The position numbers were made by a program, and so were the translations under genes. The notes under the pieces were generated by a model, which worked only from the letters and a program-made list of their open reading frames with translations, was not told the DNA's origin and made no database searches. Below, one piece after another: positions 45,183 through 54,505 of a DNA stretch of 64,000 nt (positions within the stretch are counted from its first letter, which is position 1; every line of letters starts with the position of its first letter). The stretch comes from Rhodovastum atsumiense. GTDB lineage: Bacteria > Pseudomonadota > Alphaproteobacteria > Acetobacterales > Acetobacteraceae. The stretch is taken from contig NZ_OW485601.1 in the NCBI RefSeq assembly GCF_937425535.1, positions 4,385,501-4,449,500 on the forward strand, given 5' to 3'.

Positions 45183-46064
45183 ATGACCCGCATGCCGCTG
45201 CCGCCCCTGCGCATGATTGCCGCCTTCGAGGCCGTGGCCCGGCTGGGCAACCGCGCCGCCGCGGCGGCCGAGCTGAACGTCACCACCGGCGCTATCACCA
45301 AGCAGTTGCGGGCGCTGGAGCAATGGCTCGGCGTGCGCCTGTTCGAGGGCGAGTGGCGCGCCATCACGCCGATGACGCCGGCCGGGCGGCGCCTGGCCGT
45401 CGCCGTTACCGCCGGGATGGAAACGATCCAGAACGGCATCGGCGAGATCATGGTGACGCATCTGCCGGCGCGCGAATTGCGCGTGCTGGTGCCGGCCAGC
45501 CTGTCGGTGAACTGGCTGCTGCCGCTGTTGCCGCAACTGGAACGCGACACGCCGGGGTTGCGGCTGCGGGTGCAGCCCACCCATACCGGCGACGACTGGC
45601 TGGCGATGCCGCATGACGCGGCGATCCGCCGTGACGGCTTCGTGCCCGAAGGCTATGGCCGCGAATTGCTGTTCCAGGAACGCCTGACCGCCTATGTCGC
45701 GCCGTCACTGCTGGCCGAAGGGTTCCGCGAACGGGCGCTTGAGGCGGCGCCCATGGTCGAGAGCCGCACCCGGCTGGGCGACCTCGATCGCTGGCTGGCG
45801 GCGGCGGGCGTCGGCCGGATCGGGGTGAAGCGGCAGGAGTTCGCGCATTTCTACACCGCCTACGAGGCGGCCATCGCCGGCGGTGGGCTGGTGGTGGCGC
45901 CGACCATCCTGGCCGCGGCCGATGTCGCGGCCGGGCGGCTGGTGGCGGTGGATGCGGCGGTGACCATTGCCGGCGCGCAGCACGCCCTGCTGACACGCGC
46001 CCATGCGGGGGAGATCGACCATCACGTCGCAGTGCTTGCCGCATGGTTGCGGCGGCAGGTGTGA
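45183..46064 (+). CDS. LysR-family regulator of the phosphonoacetate operon
   Basis: Predicted LysR-type transcription factor of 293 residues. The winged helix (about 5-65) contains LRMIAAFEAVARLGNRAAAAAELNVTTGAITKQLRALE and lacks charged substitutions that would spoil binding. The effector domain (about 90-290) is of the GcvA/AmpR type. It diverges from phosphonoacetate hydrolase, the standard arrangement for LysR activators, so phosphonoacetate or a related phosphonate is the likely inducer, which is inference. The ATG at 45183 is preferred to longer readings because it gives a standard LysR N-terminus. A repeat with several stem-loops follows the stop. Confidence 0.92.
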   Translation: MTRMPLPPLRMIAAFEAVARLGNRAAAAAELNVTTGAITKQLRALEQWLGVRLFEGEWRAITPMTPAGRRLAVAVTAGMETIQNGIGEIMVTHLPARELRVLVPASLSVNWLLPLLPQLERDTPGLRLRVQPTHTGDDWLAMPHDAAIRRDGFVPEGYGRELLFQERLTAYVAPSLLAEGFRERALEAAPMVESRTRLGDLDRWLAAAGVGRIGVKRQEFAHFYTAYEAAIAGGGLVVAPTILAAADVAAGRLVAVDAAVTIAGAQHALLTRAHAGEIDHHVAVLAAWLRRQV

Positions 46065-46076
46065 TGGTTTCGTGAA

Positions 46077-46174
46077 GAAGGCCAGGGCGCTGCGCGGCAC
46101 AGAATGGGATCCAAGGGCGAAGCCCTTGGCAGGTCCAGGGCGGAGCCCTGGCGGGGGCGGGGCAGCGCCCCGCG
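46077..46174. repeat. Multi-hairpin intergenic repeat, copy B
   Basis: Stems CCAAGGGC/GCCCTTGG, CCAGGGC/GCCCTGG and GGGGC/GCCCC are arranged in a row between two converging genes. Compared with the copy at 60779 it lacks the CAGGGGCC stem: the first 10 bases join directly to the GCGCTGCGCGGCA core. It may serve as a two-way terminator. Confidence 0.85.
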
Positions 46175-46175
46175 C

Positions 46176-47264
46176 TTACCGCGGCGTCTCCGCGCGCCAT
46201 GCCTGCAGCAGGATGAAGGCAACGGCGATCAGGGTCGGGCCGATGAACAGCCCGAGGAAGCCGAAGGCGATGAAGCCGCCGAACACGCCCAGGATGGTCA
46301 GTGACATTGGCATGTGCACGCCCAGCCCGATCAGCCAGGGCTTGAGAAAATTGTCCACGGTGCTGACCAGGAGTCCCCAGGCGATCATGAAGATGCCCCA
46401 TCCGTGCTCGCCCTGGCCGAACAGCCACCATGCCGCGCCGCCCCAGATCAGCGCCAGCAGCGGGCCGCCGATCTGGCTGAGCGCCAGCAGCAGGCCGATG
46501 AAGCCGAGCGAGGTCGCCCCTGGCACGCCGGCCAGCGCGAGGCCAAGCGCCAGCAGCGCCGCCTGCGCCGCGGCGGTGCCGATCACGCCGTAGGCGACGC
46601 TGCGCACCGCGCCGGCGGCGGCCTGCAGCGCCTCTGCCGCGGTTGGCCCGCCAAGGCGCAGCAGGATCTCGCGCAGGTCCTGTGCCAGCGTGGCGCCATT
46701 GATCCAGAACATCGTTGCCACCACCAGCGACAGGGCGATCTGCACCACGCTGGCGGTGAGCGCGCGGGCGGCGCCCAGCAGGGCCTGCTGCAGTGTCGCG
46801 GAGTAGGGCGCAAGCGCGGTGGCGAGGTTGCCGCCGGCCCTGGCCAGCTCGTTCCAGATCCGCGCGAGCCGGTCGCCGAGCAAAGGCAGGCCGGTGAGCC
46901 AGGCGGGCGGAGGAGGGGCGGTGGCGAAATACTCCCGGATGACCTGGCTGCCCCGCACCAGTTGGTCGCTCACCACCGGCGCCATCGCCAGCACCGGCAG
47001 CACGACGAGGATGATGGCGAGCAGCAGCAGCAGCGTTGCCACCAGCCCCGGGCGCAGCCCACGCGAGACCAGGGCGTGGCGCAGCGGCCAGGCGGCGACG
47101 GCGAGGGTCGCGCCGAACAGGATGGCGGTGGTGAAGGGCCACAGTACCGCGCCGACGCCGACCAGCAGCCCGAGCACCAGCAGCAGCACGACGCTGCGCT
47201 CGATCAGCCCGACCAGTCCCGGCGTCCCCGGCGGCGGCCGGTCGGTTGGCAACTCATCCGCCAT
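46176..47264 (-). CDS. AI-2E family (PerM-like) membrane transporter
   Basis: Predicted inner-membrane protein of 362 residues with about eight helices, of the AI-2E transporter/PerM/YdiK family. Two paired N-terminal helices (about 25-75), a soluble loop (about 95-165) and a C-terminal block contain the family's VDNFLKPWLIGLG and LGVFGGFIAFGFLGLFIGPTL stretches. Family members have been linked to autoinducer or small-molecule export and to sodium/proton exchange, so the substrate cannot be assigned here. It is divergent from the HAF-repeat gene and convergent with the LysR gene. Confidence 0.9.
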   Translation of the reverse strand: MADELPTDRPPPGTPGLVGLIERSVVLLLVLGLLVGVGAVLWPFTTAILFGATLAVAAWPLRHALVSRGLRPGLVATLLLLLAIILVVLPVLAMAPVVSDQLVRGSQVIREYFATAPPPPAWLTGLPLLGDRLARIWNELARAGGNLATALAPYSATLQQALLGAARALTASVVQIALSLVVATMFWINGATLAQDLREILLRLGGPTAAEALQAAAGAVRSVAYGVIGTAAAQAALLALGLALAGVPGATSLGFIGLLLALSQIGGPLLALIWGGAAWWLFGQGEHGWGIFMIAWGLLVSTVDNFLKPWLIGLGVHMPMSLTILGVFGGFIAFGFLGLFIGPTLIAVAFILLQAWRAETPR

Positions 47265-47372
47265 GGCGATGCTCTACATTCCGTGGGTCCGGTGGCCGCT
47301 GCCGGAAAGGCCACCGATCTTCTGTGATATACTGCTTTGGCCTGCGCTTTGACATGACAAAGGGGGAGCGAG

Positions 47373-48209
47373 ATGACCTATGTATTCTCGCCTGTTGATG
47401 TGCCCGGCGCCGTCGCGTCGTGGGGATACGGCCTGAACGGCCAGGCCCAGGTCGTCGGCGGCTACCGTGACGCCGCGGGCCATGGCCATGGGTTCCTGCT
47501 GGCCGATGGCCGTATCACCACCCTCGATGTTCCCGGCGCCGGCAGCACCACCGCGAGCGGGATCAACGCATCCGGCCAGATCGTCGGCAGTTACCAGGAC
47601 GCCGCCGGCGTCGGGCACGGCTTCCTGTACGAGAATGGCCGGTTCACCCGGATCGACGCCCCCGGCGCTACCGACACATACCTGGACGACATCAACGATT
47701 CCGGAGAGATCGTGGGGGCGGCGGCGATCCCGGCCGGGCACAGCATCCGCCAGGAGGTGTTCCGCGCAGCGGGCGGGCGGTTCACCACCGTCAGCCTGCC
47801 CGGCTTCGTCGACAGGCCCAGCACCGCGCCGGGGGGCACGTACATGTTCGCCGCCGGCATCAACAACCACGGCGAGATCGGCGTGAACGTGAAGATGGCG
47901 CCAGGGGCATCGAGCTTCAACATGGCCTTCATCGTCGCCGGCGATGGCAGCGCCACCAGCCTCGCCCCTCCCGCCGACGCGTTCCGGCCGCTGTCCATCA
48001 CGGCGCTTGATGACCAGCGGGACGTGGTGGGAAGCTATGGTCTTACGCCGCCGCACGCCTTCGTGGAACGGCAAGGCGTCATCACCGACATCACCACCGC
48101 CAGTGGCGCCAGGCCGGGCGTGAACGACATCAACAACGCCGGCTGGATCGTCGGGTCCGCCACCGGCAGCGACGGGCAGAACCATGCCTTCCTGGCCAGC
48201 CCCGCGTGA
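47373..48209 (+). CDS. HAF-repeat protein
   Basis: Predicted 278-residue protein made of about six copies of a 40-50 residue beta unit with the HAF signature (HGFLL, HGFLY, HAFVE, HAFLA), each followed by a (I/L)-N-x-x-G-x-(I/V)-V-G turn such as GINASGQIVGSY and DINDSGEIVGA. These repeats probably form a beta-propeller or solenoid. The function of the family is unknown and it is often extracellular. No signal peptide is seen. GGGGGAG precedes the ATG by 4 bases. No neighbour suggests a pathway. Confidence 0.82.
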   Translation: MTYVFSPVDVPGAVASWGYGLNGQAQVVGGYRDAAGHGHGFLLADGRITTLDVPGAGSTTASGINASGQIVGSYQDAAGVGHGFLYENGRFTRIDAPGATDTYLDDINDSGEIVGAAAIPAGHSIRQEVFRAAGGRFTTVSLPGFVDRPSTAPGGTYMFAAGINNHGEIGVNVKMAPGASSFNMAFIVAGDGSATSLAPPADAFRPLSITALDDQRDVVGSYGLTPPHAFVERQGVITDITTASGARPGVNDINNAGWIVGSATGSDGQNHAFLASPA

Positions 48210-48266
48210 CCGGGCTCCGGCCCGGTGCGTTACCGGCACCGGGACACTCAAGACGGGGGATGTTCG

Positions 48267-49424
48267 ATGACGCCACACGCCTTCACCCTGCACGTGCCCG
48301 ACGCGGAGATCGCGCAGTTGCGGGCACGGCTCGCGGCCACGCGGCTGCCGGACCAGGCACCGGACGCGGCCTGGGCATATGGCACCGATGTCGAGTACCT
48401 GCGGGACCTGATCGTCTATTGGCGTGACGGCTTCGACTGGCGTGCCGAGGAGGCGCGGCTGAATGCCTTCCCCCAGGTCACGCTGCCCCTGCACGGCATC
48501 GACGTGCACGCGCTGCACGTGCCGGGGCGCGGGCCACGGCCGATGCCGCTGCTGCTGCTGCACGGCTGGCCGGGCTCGGTGTTCGAGTTCTTCGACATCA
48601 TCCCGCGCCTGACCGATCCGGCCCGTTTCGGCGGCGATCCGGAGGATGCCTTCACGGTGGTGGCGCCGTCCCTGCCGGGCTATGGGCTGTCGTTCCGGCC
48701 GGGGCAGAAGCGGTTCGGCGTCGTCGCGATGGCCGAGGTGATGGTCGCGCTGATGGAGGCGCTGGGCCATCCGCGCTTCGGGGTGCAGGGCGGCGACTGG
48801 GGATCGGCGATCGCGACCGCGCTGGGCCTGCATCATCCGAAGCACCTGACCGGGCTGCATCTCAATTTCCTGAGCGCGGTGCCGCGCGATCCGGCGCTGT
48901 ATCGCGACGGCACGGAGGATGAGCGTGAGTTCGCCGCCGAACTCGCGCATTTCCTGCGCGAGGAGACCGGCTACCAGCAGATCCAGGGGACAAAGCCACA
49001 GACCCTGGCCGTCGCGCTGACGGACAGCCCGGCGGGGCTCGCTTCCTGGTTCGTCGAGAAGTTCCGTAGCTGGACGGATAGCGACGGCGATCCCACGCGT
49101 GCGGTCGATCGCGACCGGATGCTCGCGGATATCTCGCTCTACTGGTTCACCGGCTGCATCGGCGCCTCGTTCTGGCCGTACTACGACCGGTTGCATGGCC
49201 CGCCTCTGGTGCCGCCGGGGCGGCGCGTCGAGGTGCCGCTCGGCTATGCGTCCTTTCCACGCGAGATCCTGCATCCGCCACGCTCCGTGGCGGACCGCCT
49301 GTTCGCCGATATCCGCCGCTGGAGCCTGCGCAGCCAGGGGGGGCATTTCGCGGCGATGGAACAGCCCGCAGCCCTGGCCGAGGAAATGCGGGCGTTCTTC
49401 CGGGAGCTGCGCGGGCGGGGCTGA
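48267..49424 (+). CDS. Epoxide hydrolase (alpha/beta hydrolase with EHN domain)
   Basis: Predicted epoxide hydrolase of 385 residues. An N-terminal epoxide-hydrolase domain (about 4-110, HVPDAEIAQLRARLAATRLPD) is followed by the alpha/beta hydrolase core. The oxyanion-hole motif HGWPGS and the nucleophile elbow GGDWGS (Asp about 185) are present, as are two ring Tyr candidates. The last catalytic His lies in GGHFAAMEQP near the C-terminus. It should open epoxides with water; the natural substrate is unknown. The ATG at 48267 gives a standard N-terminus; an upstream reading from 48225 is not needed. Confidence 0.92.
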   Translation: MTPHAFTLHVPDAEIAQLRARLAATRLPDQAPDAAWAYGTDVEYLRDLIVYWRDGFDWRAEEARLNAFPQVTLPLHGIDVHALHVPGRGPRPMPLLLLHGWPGSVFEFFDIIPRLTDPARFGGDPEDAFTVVAPSLPGYGLSFRPGQKRFGVVAMAEVMVALMEALGHPRFGVQGGDWGSAIATALGLHHPKHLTGLHLNFLSAVPRDPALYRDGTEDEREFAAELAHFLREETGYQQIQGTKPQTLAVALTDSPAGLASWFVEKFRSWTDSDGDPTRAVDRDRMLADISLYWFTGCIGASFWPYYDRLHGPPLVPPGRRVEVPLGYASFPREILHPPRSVADRLFADIRRWSLRSQGGHFAAMEQPAALAEEMRAFFRELRGRG

Positions 49425-49438
49425 GCGGCCCGGCGGGA

Positions 49439-50317
49439 TCAGAATTTTTCCGCGATGTAGTGGTAGGGGTAGTCGGGCTCCTTGTAGTCGCCCGGCTTCC
49501 TGCGTTTCGGCAGCGTGATCTTCTCGCGCGGCAGGGTCTCGTAGGGGATGTGCGAGAGCAGGTGCGAGATCACGTTGAGCCGCGCCCGCTTCTTGTCGTC
49601 GGAGCGCACCACCCACCACGGCGCCCAGGCGGTGTCGGAGGCGGCGAACATGGCATCGCGGGCGCGGGAATAGTCGTACCAGCGGCTGAAGGATTCCAGG
49701 TCCATCGGCGAGAGCTTCCAGATCTTCCGCCCGTCCTGGATGCGCGCCTGCATCCGGCGTTCCTGTTCCTCCATGCTGACGTCCAGCCAGTATTTGAGCA
49801 GGATGATGCCGGACCGGATCATCGCCTGCTCCACGGCCGGCACCGCGGCGAGGAATTCCTCGGACTGCTGTTCGGTGCAGAAGCCCATCACGCGCTCGAC
49901 ACCGGCACGGTTGTACCAGGAGCGGTCGAAGATCACCACCTCGCCGCCCGCGGGCAAATGCGGCAGGTAGCGCTGGATGTACATCTGCGACTTCTCCCGC
50001 TCGGTCGGCGCGGGCAGGGCGATGACGCGGAAGATGCGCGGGCTGACCCGCTCGGTGATCGCCTTGATGGTGCCGCCCTTGCCGGCGCCGTCGCGACCTT
50101 CGAAGACCACCACCACCTTGAGCTTCTTCGCAGCCACCCAGAGCTGCAACTTCACCAGTTCCTCGTGCAGCCGGGCGAGTTCGCGCGCGTAGGCGCGGTT
50201 GCCGAGCTTGCCGTCCGGCTGCGTCCCGGCCGCTTCCTGCGAGGGGGCGGGATCCTTCGCCGCCACGATCTCCGGAGGAAGGTCGACCTTCGCGCTGCCG
50301 TTCTTCTTCTTTTTCAT
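49439..50317 (-). CDS. ppk2: Polyphosphate kinase 2
   Basis: Predicted class I PPK2, moving phosphate between polyphosphate and nucleoside diphosphates. It is 292 residues. Walker A is GRDGAGKGG (about 75-83), Walker B is VIFDRSWYNRAGVERVMGF (about 130-148), and the lid region RIQDGRKIWKLSPMDLESFSRWYDY is present. The N-terminal 40 residues are a Lys/Pro-rich tail. The C-terminus ends with the YKEPDYPYHYI block common in proteobacterial PPK2. No ppk1 or ppx gene is nearby. It converges with the epoxide hydrolase gene after 14 bases. Confidence 0.94.
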   Translation of the reverse strand: MKKKKNGSAKVDLPPEIVAAKDPAPSQEAAGTQPDGKLGNRAYARELARLHEELVKLQLWVAAKKLKVVVVFEGRDGAGKGGTIKAITERVSPRIFRVIALPAPTEREKSQMYIQRYLPHLPAGGEVVIFDRSWYNRAGVERVMGFCTEQQSEEFLAAVPAVEQAMIRSGIILLKYWLDVSMEEQERRMQARIQDGRKIWKLSPMDLESFSRWYDYSRARDAMFAASDTAWAPWWVVRSDDKKRARLNVISHLLSHIPYETLPREKITLPKRRKPGDYKEPDYPYHYIAEKF

Positions 50318-50553
50318 CCTGTTCTCCGCTGCGGTTTTTGCGGGATCCTAGGACAGTGGTACGAGGCGGCTAAACAAAATGCCGCGGCCTTGCCGTCCGG
50401 CCAGGCATCACGTCCCCATGATTATCAGTTGCGGGATGCGCCGTCCAGAATGGAGCCATGGTTGTGCGGCGGCCGGGCGTGCCGCTGCACCTCGCCCGGG
50501 CGCGACGATGCGATACGATGCCGTGCAGCCATGTTGAGCGGAAGGCAGTCCCG

Positions 50554-51126
50554 ATGAGCAGGAAGGTGGAATTCGCCGGTGCCCTGGTGCTGGTTCTGGG
50601 ATCCTGGCTGGCGCAGCCGGCCTGGGCCCTGCAGAGCTGCACGGGAAGTTATTCGGCGACGCTGCTGCGGCCCTTGCCCCGGCCGCTGGTGGTGGGGCTG
50701 CTCGTGCGCGACGATTCGCCGCGCAACCGGGACCTCGCGGAGCGGTTCCGGGCAGGGTTGCGGCATGCCGGCGTGGCGGTGGCAGGGCGGCCCTCCGCAC
50801 AGTTGAGCATCATCGCGACCTTCACCGGCGCCGCTGCGCCGGCGGCCGCGCCGACGGTCGAGGCGAGCCCCGGCTTCAGTTGGATGGGCGGCGGCATCGA
50901 CCGGCAGGCGCCGGAGAAGGGCCGGCTCGGCGGCGAGCCGCGCGCCACGGGCCCGGTGACGCTGATGCTGCGCGCAGATGTGCGGCCGGATCCGGCCCAG
51001 CCGGTCGCCTGGACCGCCTCGCTGCAATGCACGCGGCGTGACCGCGACGACCGCCGGCTTGCCTATGAGATCGGCACCGTCATCGGCCGCGCCATCGGCC
51101 GGCGCGCCGAGCGCGTGCGGTTCTGA
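50554..51126 (+). CDS. Secreted protein of unknown function
   Basis: Not recognised. It is 190 residues with a signal peptide (about 1-25, ending near AWA-LQSC). The mature part has Cys near the new N-terminus and another in LQCTRRD, two beta-type segments and a low-complexity Ala/Pro/Gly linker. It is probably periplasmic. It is divergent from ppk2 with a 236-base gap. The ATG at 50554 is chosen because it gives a standard signal peptide; a longer reading from 50458 is less likely. Confidence 0.6.
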   Translation: MSRKVEFAGALVLVLGSWLAQPAWALQSCTGSYSATLLRPLPRPLVVGLLVRDDSPRNRDLAERFRAGLRHAGVAVAGRPSAQLSIIATFTGAAAPAAAPTVEASPGFSWMGGGIDRQAPEKGRLGGEPRATGPVTLMLRADVRPDPAQPVAWTASLQCTRRDRDDRRLAYEIGTVIGRAIGRRAERVRF

Positions 51127-51348
51127 GACCGCCCGGCTCCGGCCGGGAGGTTTTGTTTCGATGTGCGCACGCCGGCCGTCAATCAGTCGGTTAATTGTGC
51201 CATGCACAATAACCATACAGTATCGCATTGAATGAGGCGCGGAATAGTCGTATTAGGAGCAGGCGGAACTAATATCCGTTCGCACCAGCGAACGGCGAGG
51301 AGGATTCGTCCATGCCCGAGAGTGCCAAGCCAGACGAAGGAGCCAGGC

Positions 51349-51570
51349 GTGAGCGGATTCGGAGGCGTGCCCTATCGTTTCGAAGCGTGTGAGATCGCTA
51401 CCGACGACGGCGTGGTCGCAATTCCCGACGGCGTCGCATTTGTTCCGGACCCGATTGGAAGCGGGTCCGCCTCGGTTGAGATCTGCTTTTCCTATCGGCG
51501 TCGGACCCTCCACCTGTCCCGCTCCGAGTGGGACCGGGTGCTGACCGCCGGACTTGCACAGCCGGCCTGA
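51349..51570 (+). CDS. Small protein of unknown function
   Basis: Not recognised. It is 73 residues starting at a GTG with AAGGAG 6 bases upstream, the best initiation signal in this stretch. A frame open from 51232 continues upstream but has no good start. The protein has two short beta-like segments and a basic FSYRRRTLHLSRSEWDRVL end. The surroundings (51127-51348 and 51571-51811) are otherwise empty. Its reality rests on the start signal alone. Confidence 0.45.
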   Translation: MSGFGGVPYRFEACEIATDDGVVAIPDGVAFVPDPIGSGSASVEICFSYRRRTLHLSRSEWDRVLTAGLAQPA

Positions 51571-51811
51571 CGCATTTTCCCCAACTTCATTGCCATGCGT
51601 CCGCCGTCCCGCTCCGGGGCGGCGGCCCGGCCTGTCGCGGCTTGGCCTATTTCCTGCCTCGCGGCGCGGGGCGAGCAGGCCATTCCCGGCCGCTGCGGTG
51701 CAGCAAGATCCGTCGCGTTGCTGCCGGAAACGATTGCGAGATGAAAATTCCACAGATGTAGCAACGATGTTTGCCGATGCGTCCGGTTGGGGATGAGCTT
51801 ATGCTGGGGGG

Positions 51812-52843
51812 ATGAACATCATCTGCTTCGTGGCCTGTGCCGAAGTGCGCGAGATCGACGTCTTCCGCCTTGACCAGGCATCCGGGACGCTGGGACGGAT
51901 CGGCGCCTTCGCCGTGCCCGGCACCGATTCCCCATCGCCCAGTTTGCCGCTCGCCATCAGCCCGGACGGGCGGATCCTCTATGCCGCGCTGCGCAGCCCG
52001 CCCTTCCCGGTGGCCAGCTTCGCCATCGATGCCAGCACCGGCGGGCTGCATCTGCTGGACACGGCCAGGTTGCCGGAGTCGATGCCCTGGATCGCCACCG
52101 ACCGCGGCGGGCGGCATCTGCTCGCGGCTTCCTATGGCGGCAACCTGCTGGCGGTGCTGCCGATCGGCACGCAGGGCGTGGTGCGCACGCCGGCCCGCCA
52201 GGTGATCCCCCAGCCCGGGCACCTGCACTGCCTGCTGACCGATCCCACCAACCACCACGCCTATGCCACACTGATCAGCGGCGACCGCATCCTGCATTAC
52301 CATTTCGACGCCGGGGCCGGCCGGCTCAGTCCCGCCACGCCGGATGGGATCGCCACCGCCCCGGGGACGAACCCGCGCCACCTGTGCTTCGGGCGGGACG
52401 GCTCCGTGCTTTATGCGGTCAACGACACCGGCGGCAGCATCAGCGCCTATGCCGTCGACCCGGCGAGCGGAGACCTGCGCGAGATCCAGACCATCCCGTT
52501 GCTGCCGTCCGGCGCCCAGGCCGCGCCCGCCGCGGCGGACATCCATCTCACACCCGACGGCCGCTTCCTCTATGCCAGCGAGCGGGCCAACAATCTGCTG
52601 GCGGCATTCCGGGTCGATCCCGCTTCCGGCCAGTTGGAGATGACCGGCACCGTCGCCGCCCCCACCGGGCCGCGCGGCTTCGCGATCGAGCCCGGCGGGC
52701 GCTTCCTGCTGTGCGCCGGCCAGCAATCTCACAGCGTCGTCAGCTACGCGATCGACCCGCAGACGGGGGAGCTGAGCCGTCGTGCGGAAACCGCGACCGG
52801 CGGTAACCCGAACTGGATCGAAACTGTCATCCTTGGCTCCTGA
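51812..52843 (+). CDS. Lactonase-family beta-propeller protein
   Basis: Predicted seven-bladed beta-propeller of the 6-phosphogluconolactonase (YbhE-type) family, 343 residues. Repeated blade starts such as PDGRILYAAL, GRHLLAASYGG, DGSVLYAVNDTGG and DGRFLYASERANN are visible, and the chain ends with the family's GGNPNWIE. Some members hydrolyse 6-phosphogluconolactone and others act on other lactones, so the substrate is not fixed. No pentose-phosphate or Entner-Doudoroff gene is adjacent. A stem-loop follows 30 bases after the stop. Confidence 0.9.
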   Translation: MNIICFVACAEVREIDVFRLDQASGTLGRIGAFAVPGTDSPSPSLPLAISPDGRILYAALRSPPFPVASFAIDASTGGLHLLDTARLPESMPWIATDRGGRHLLAASYGGNLLAVLPIGTQGVVRTPARQVIPQPGHLHCLLTDPTNHHAYATLISGDRILHYHFDAGAGRLSPATPDGIATAPGTNPRHLCFGRDGSVLYAVNDTGGSISAYAVDPASGDLREIQTIPLLPSGAQAAPAAADIHLTPDGRFLYASERANNLLAAFRVDPASGQLEMTGTVAAPTGPRGFAIEPGGRFLLCAGQQSHSVVSYAIDPQTGELSRRAETATGGNPNWIETVILGS

Positions 52844-52872
52844 GCCGGCGGCCTGCTCCGGCCCCCGCGCCT

Positions 52873-52896
52873 GACAGGGGGCCTCAGGCCCCTGTC
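52873..52896 (+). terminator. Stem-loop after the lactonase gene
   Basis: GACAGGGG-GCC pairs with GGC-CCCTGTC around a TCA loop, with one bulged base. No T tract follows. The rest of the 285-base gap up to 53128 holds nothing clear. Confidence 0.45.
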
Positions 52897-53128
52897 CCCA
52901 CCTGGCCGTTCCCGCCACGGCGCTGCGCCGATCCGCCGTTGAATTCCCGCTCATTCTGCACCTCTTCGGTGTCGCGCAGCGCACCAGGGGAGCGGCCCTT
53001 GGCAGGGGCAGGACGACGCCCGGGTAACTTGCCAGCAACTAATTCAATCCGTAATATCACGGACGCCCGGTTCTCCCTCTGGCGTCCTCCTTGCGGGTGG
53101 ACCGCATCGGTCGCGGAGACGAAACGAC

Positions 53129-54505
53129 ATGGCGAAGTGCCTCGAGGTTTCGCGGGCCTGGCTGGTCGCTGGCCTGGCCGTTTCGATCGTCCTGCCCCCC
53201 TGTGTGCCGCCGGTGGCGGCGCAGCCGGCGGCCGTGCAGCAACCCGCCGGGGCCGAGGCATTCAGCGTGCAGCAGCTCGACGCGCTGCTGGCGCCGGTGG
53301 CACTCTATCCCGACCAGTTGCTGACGCAGGTGCTGATGGCGGCGACGTTCCCGCTGCAGGTGGTGGAGGCGGCGCGCTGGCGCGAGGACCCGGCGCATGC
53401 GGCGCTCGGCGGCGACGCACTGGCGCAGGCCCTGGCGCCACTGGCCTGGGACCCCAGCGTCAAGTCGCTGGTGCCGTTCCCGCAGGTGCTGTCGCAGTTG
53501 AACGGCAACCTGGAATGGACCCAGCAACTTGGCTACGCCTTCGCCACCCAGCAGCGCGAGGTGATGGACAGCGTGCAGCGGCTGCGCCGGCAGGCGCAGG
53601 CCCAGGGGCAGTTGCAGAGCTCGCCGCAGCAGGTGGTGCGGCTGGAGCCGGCCTCGGACGTGGTGGCGGCCAGCAGCCCGCAGACCATCATCATCGAGCC
53701 CGCCGATCCGCAGGTCGTCTACGTGCCGAGCTACAACCCCGCCGTGGTCTACGGCACCTGGCCCTATCCGGCCTATCCGCCCGTGGCGGCGGCGCCGGCG
53801 CCGGGCTATGTCGCCGGCACGGCACTGCTGAGCGGGCTGGCGTTCGGCGCCGGGGTCGCCATTACCGCGGGGCTGTGGGGCTGGTCGCGTCCGAACTGGT
53901 CGCGCGGCGACGTCAACATCAACGTCAACCGCTGGAACACCATCAACGTGAACCGGCAGCGGGCGGTTTCCAATACCTGGAGCCCGACACTGAACCGCTC
54001 TTCCAGCCGTGCCTACGCGCTGCAGCGCCCGCCGGCCGGGCCGGTCGGGGCGCCGGTGCGCAACGCCGGGCTGCCGCCCAATGCGGTCGGGCGTCCCAAT
54101 GTCGGCGTGCCGGCCAGCGCGGTGAATCGTCCTCCGCCGCGGCCGGCGCCGCCACGGCCGGAGGCGGGGCCACGGCCGAACCTGAGCCCGGGCAGCCGCC
54201 CGGCGGCGCGGCCGCCGGCGCCACCCCCCACTGCGGCCAGCCGGCCGGGATTCCAGGACGGGCGCCTGCCGCCGGGGGGCGATCGGGCGCCGGCACCGCG
54301 CCCGGTCCAGGGAGCGCCCCAGAGAGCGCAGCAGAGAGCGCAGCAGAGACCCCCCCAGGGACCGCCCGCCTTCAGCGGCCTGCCCGAAGGCGGGCGTGCC
54401 GCCGCCTATAGCCAGCGCGGCGCCCAGAGCTTCCAGGGGGGTGGCTCCCAGCGCGGCGGCGGCCCGGCCCGCGAGGGTGGCCGGGGAGGTTTCCGTGGCC
54501 GGTAG
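53129..54505 (+). CDS. DUF3300 domain protein, exported
   Basis: Predicted exported protein of 458 residues with a signal peptide (about 1-30). The DUF3300 domain (about 45-240) starts with LDALLAPVALYPDQLLTQVLMAATFPLQVVEAARW and includes YVPSYNPAVVYG. A hydrophobic stretch near 225-245 may be a membrane or surface segment. The last 180 residues are low complexity, rich in Pro, Arg, Ala and Gln, with a short QRAQ repeat (12-base units near 54321-54344). GGAG precedes the ATG. It overlaps the DUF2950 gene by 11 bases, a common pairing. The function of both families is unknown. Confidence 0.87.
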   Translation: MAKCLEVSRAWLVAGLAVSIVLPPCVPPVAAQPAAVQQPAGAEAFSVQQLDALLAPVALYPDQLLTQVLMAATFPLQVVEAARWREDPAHAALGGDALAQALAPLAWDPSVKSLVPFPQVLSQLNGNLEWTQQLGYAFATQQREVMDSVQRLRRQAQAQGQLQSSPQQVVRLEPASDVVAASSPQTIIIEPADPQVVYVPSYNPAVVYGTWPYPAYPPVAAAPAPGYVAGTALLSGLAFGAGVAITAGLWGWSRPNWSRGDVNINVNRWNTINVNRQRAVSNTWSPTLNRSSSRAYALQRPPAGPVGAPVRNAGLPPNAVGRPNVGVPASAVNRPPPRPAPPRPEAGPRPNLSPGSRPAARPPAPPPTAASRPGFQDGRLPPGGDRAPAPRPVQGAPQRAQQRAQQRPPQGPPAFSGLPEGGRAAAYSQRGAQSFQGGGSQRGGGPAREGGRGGFRGR

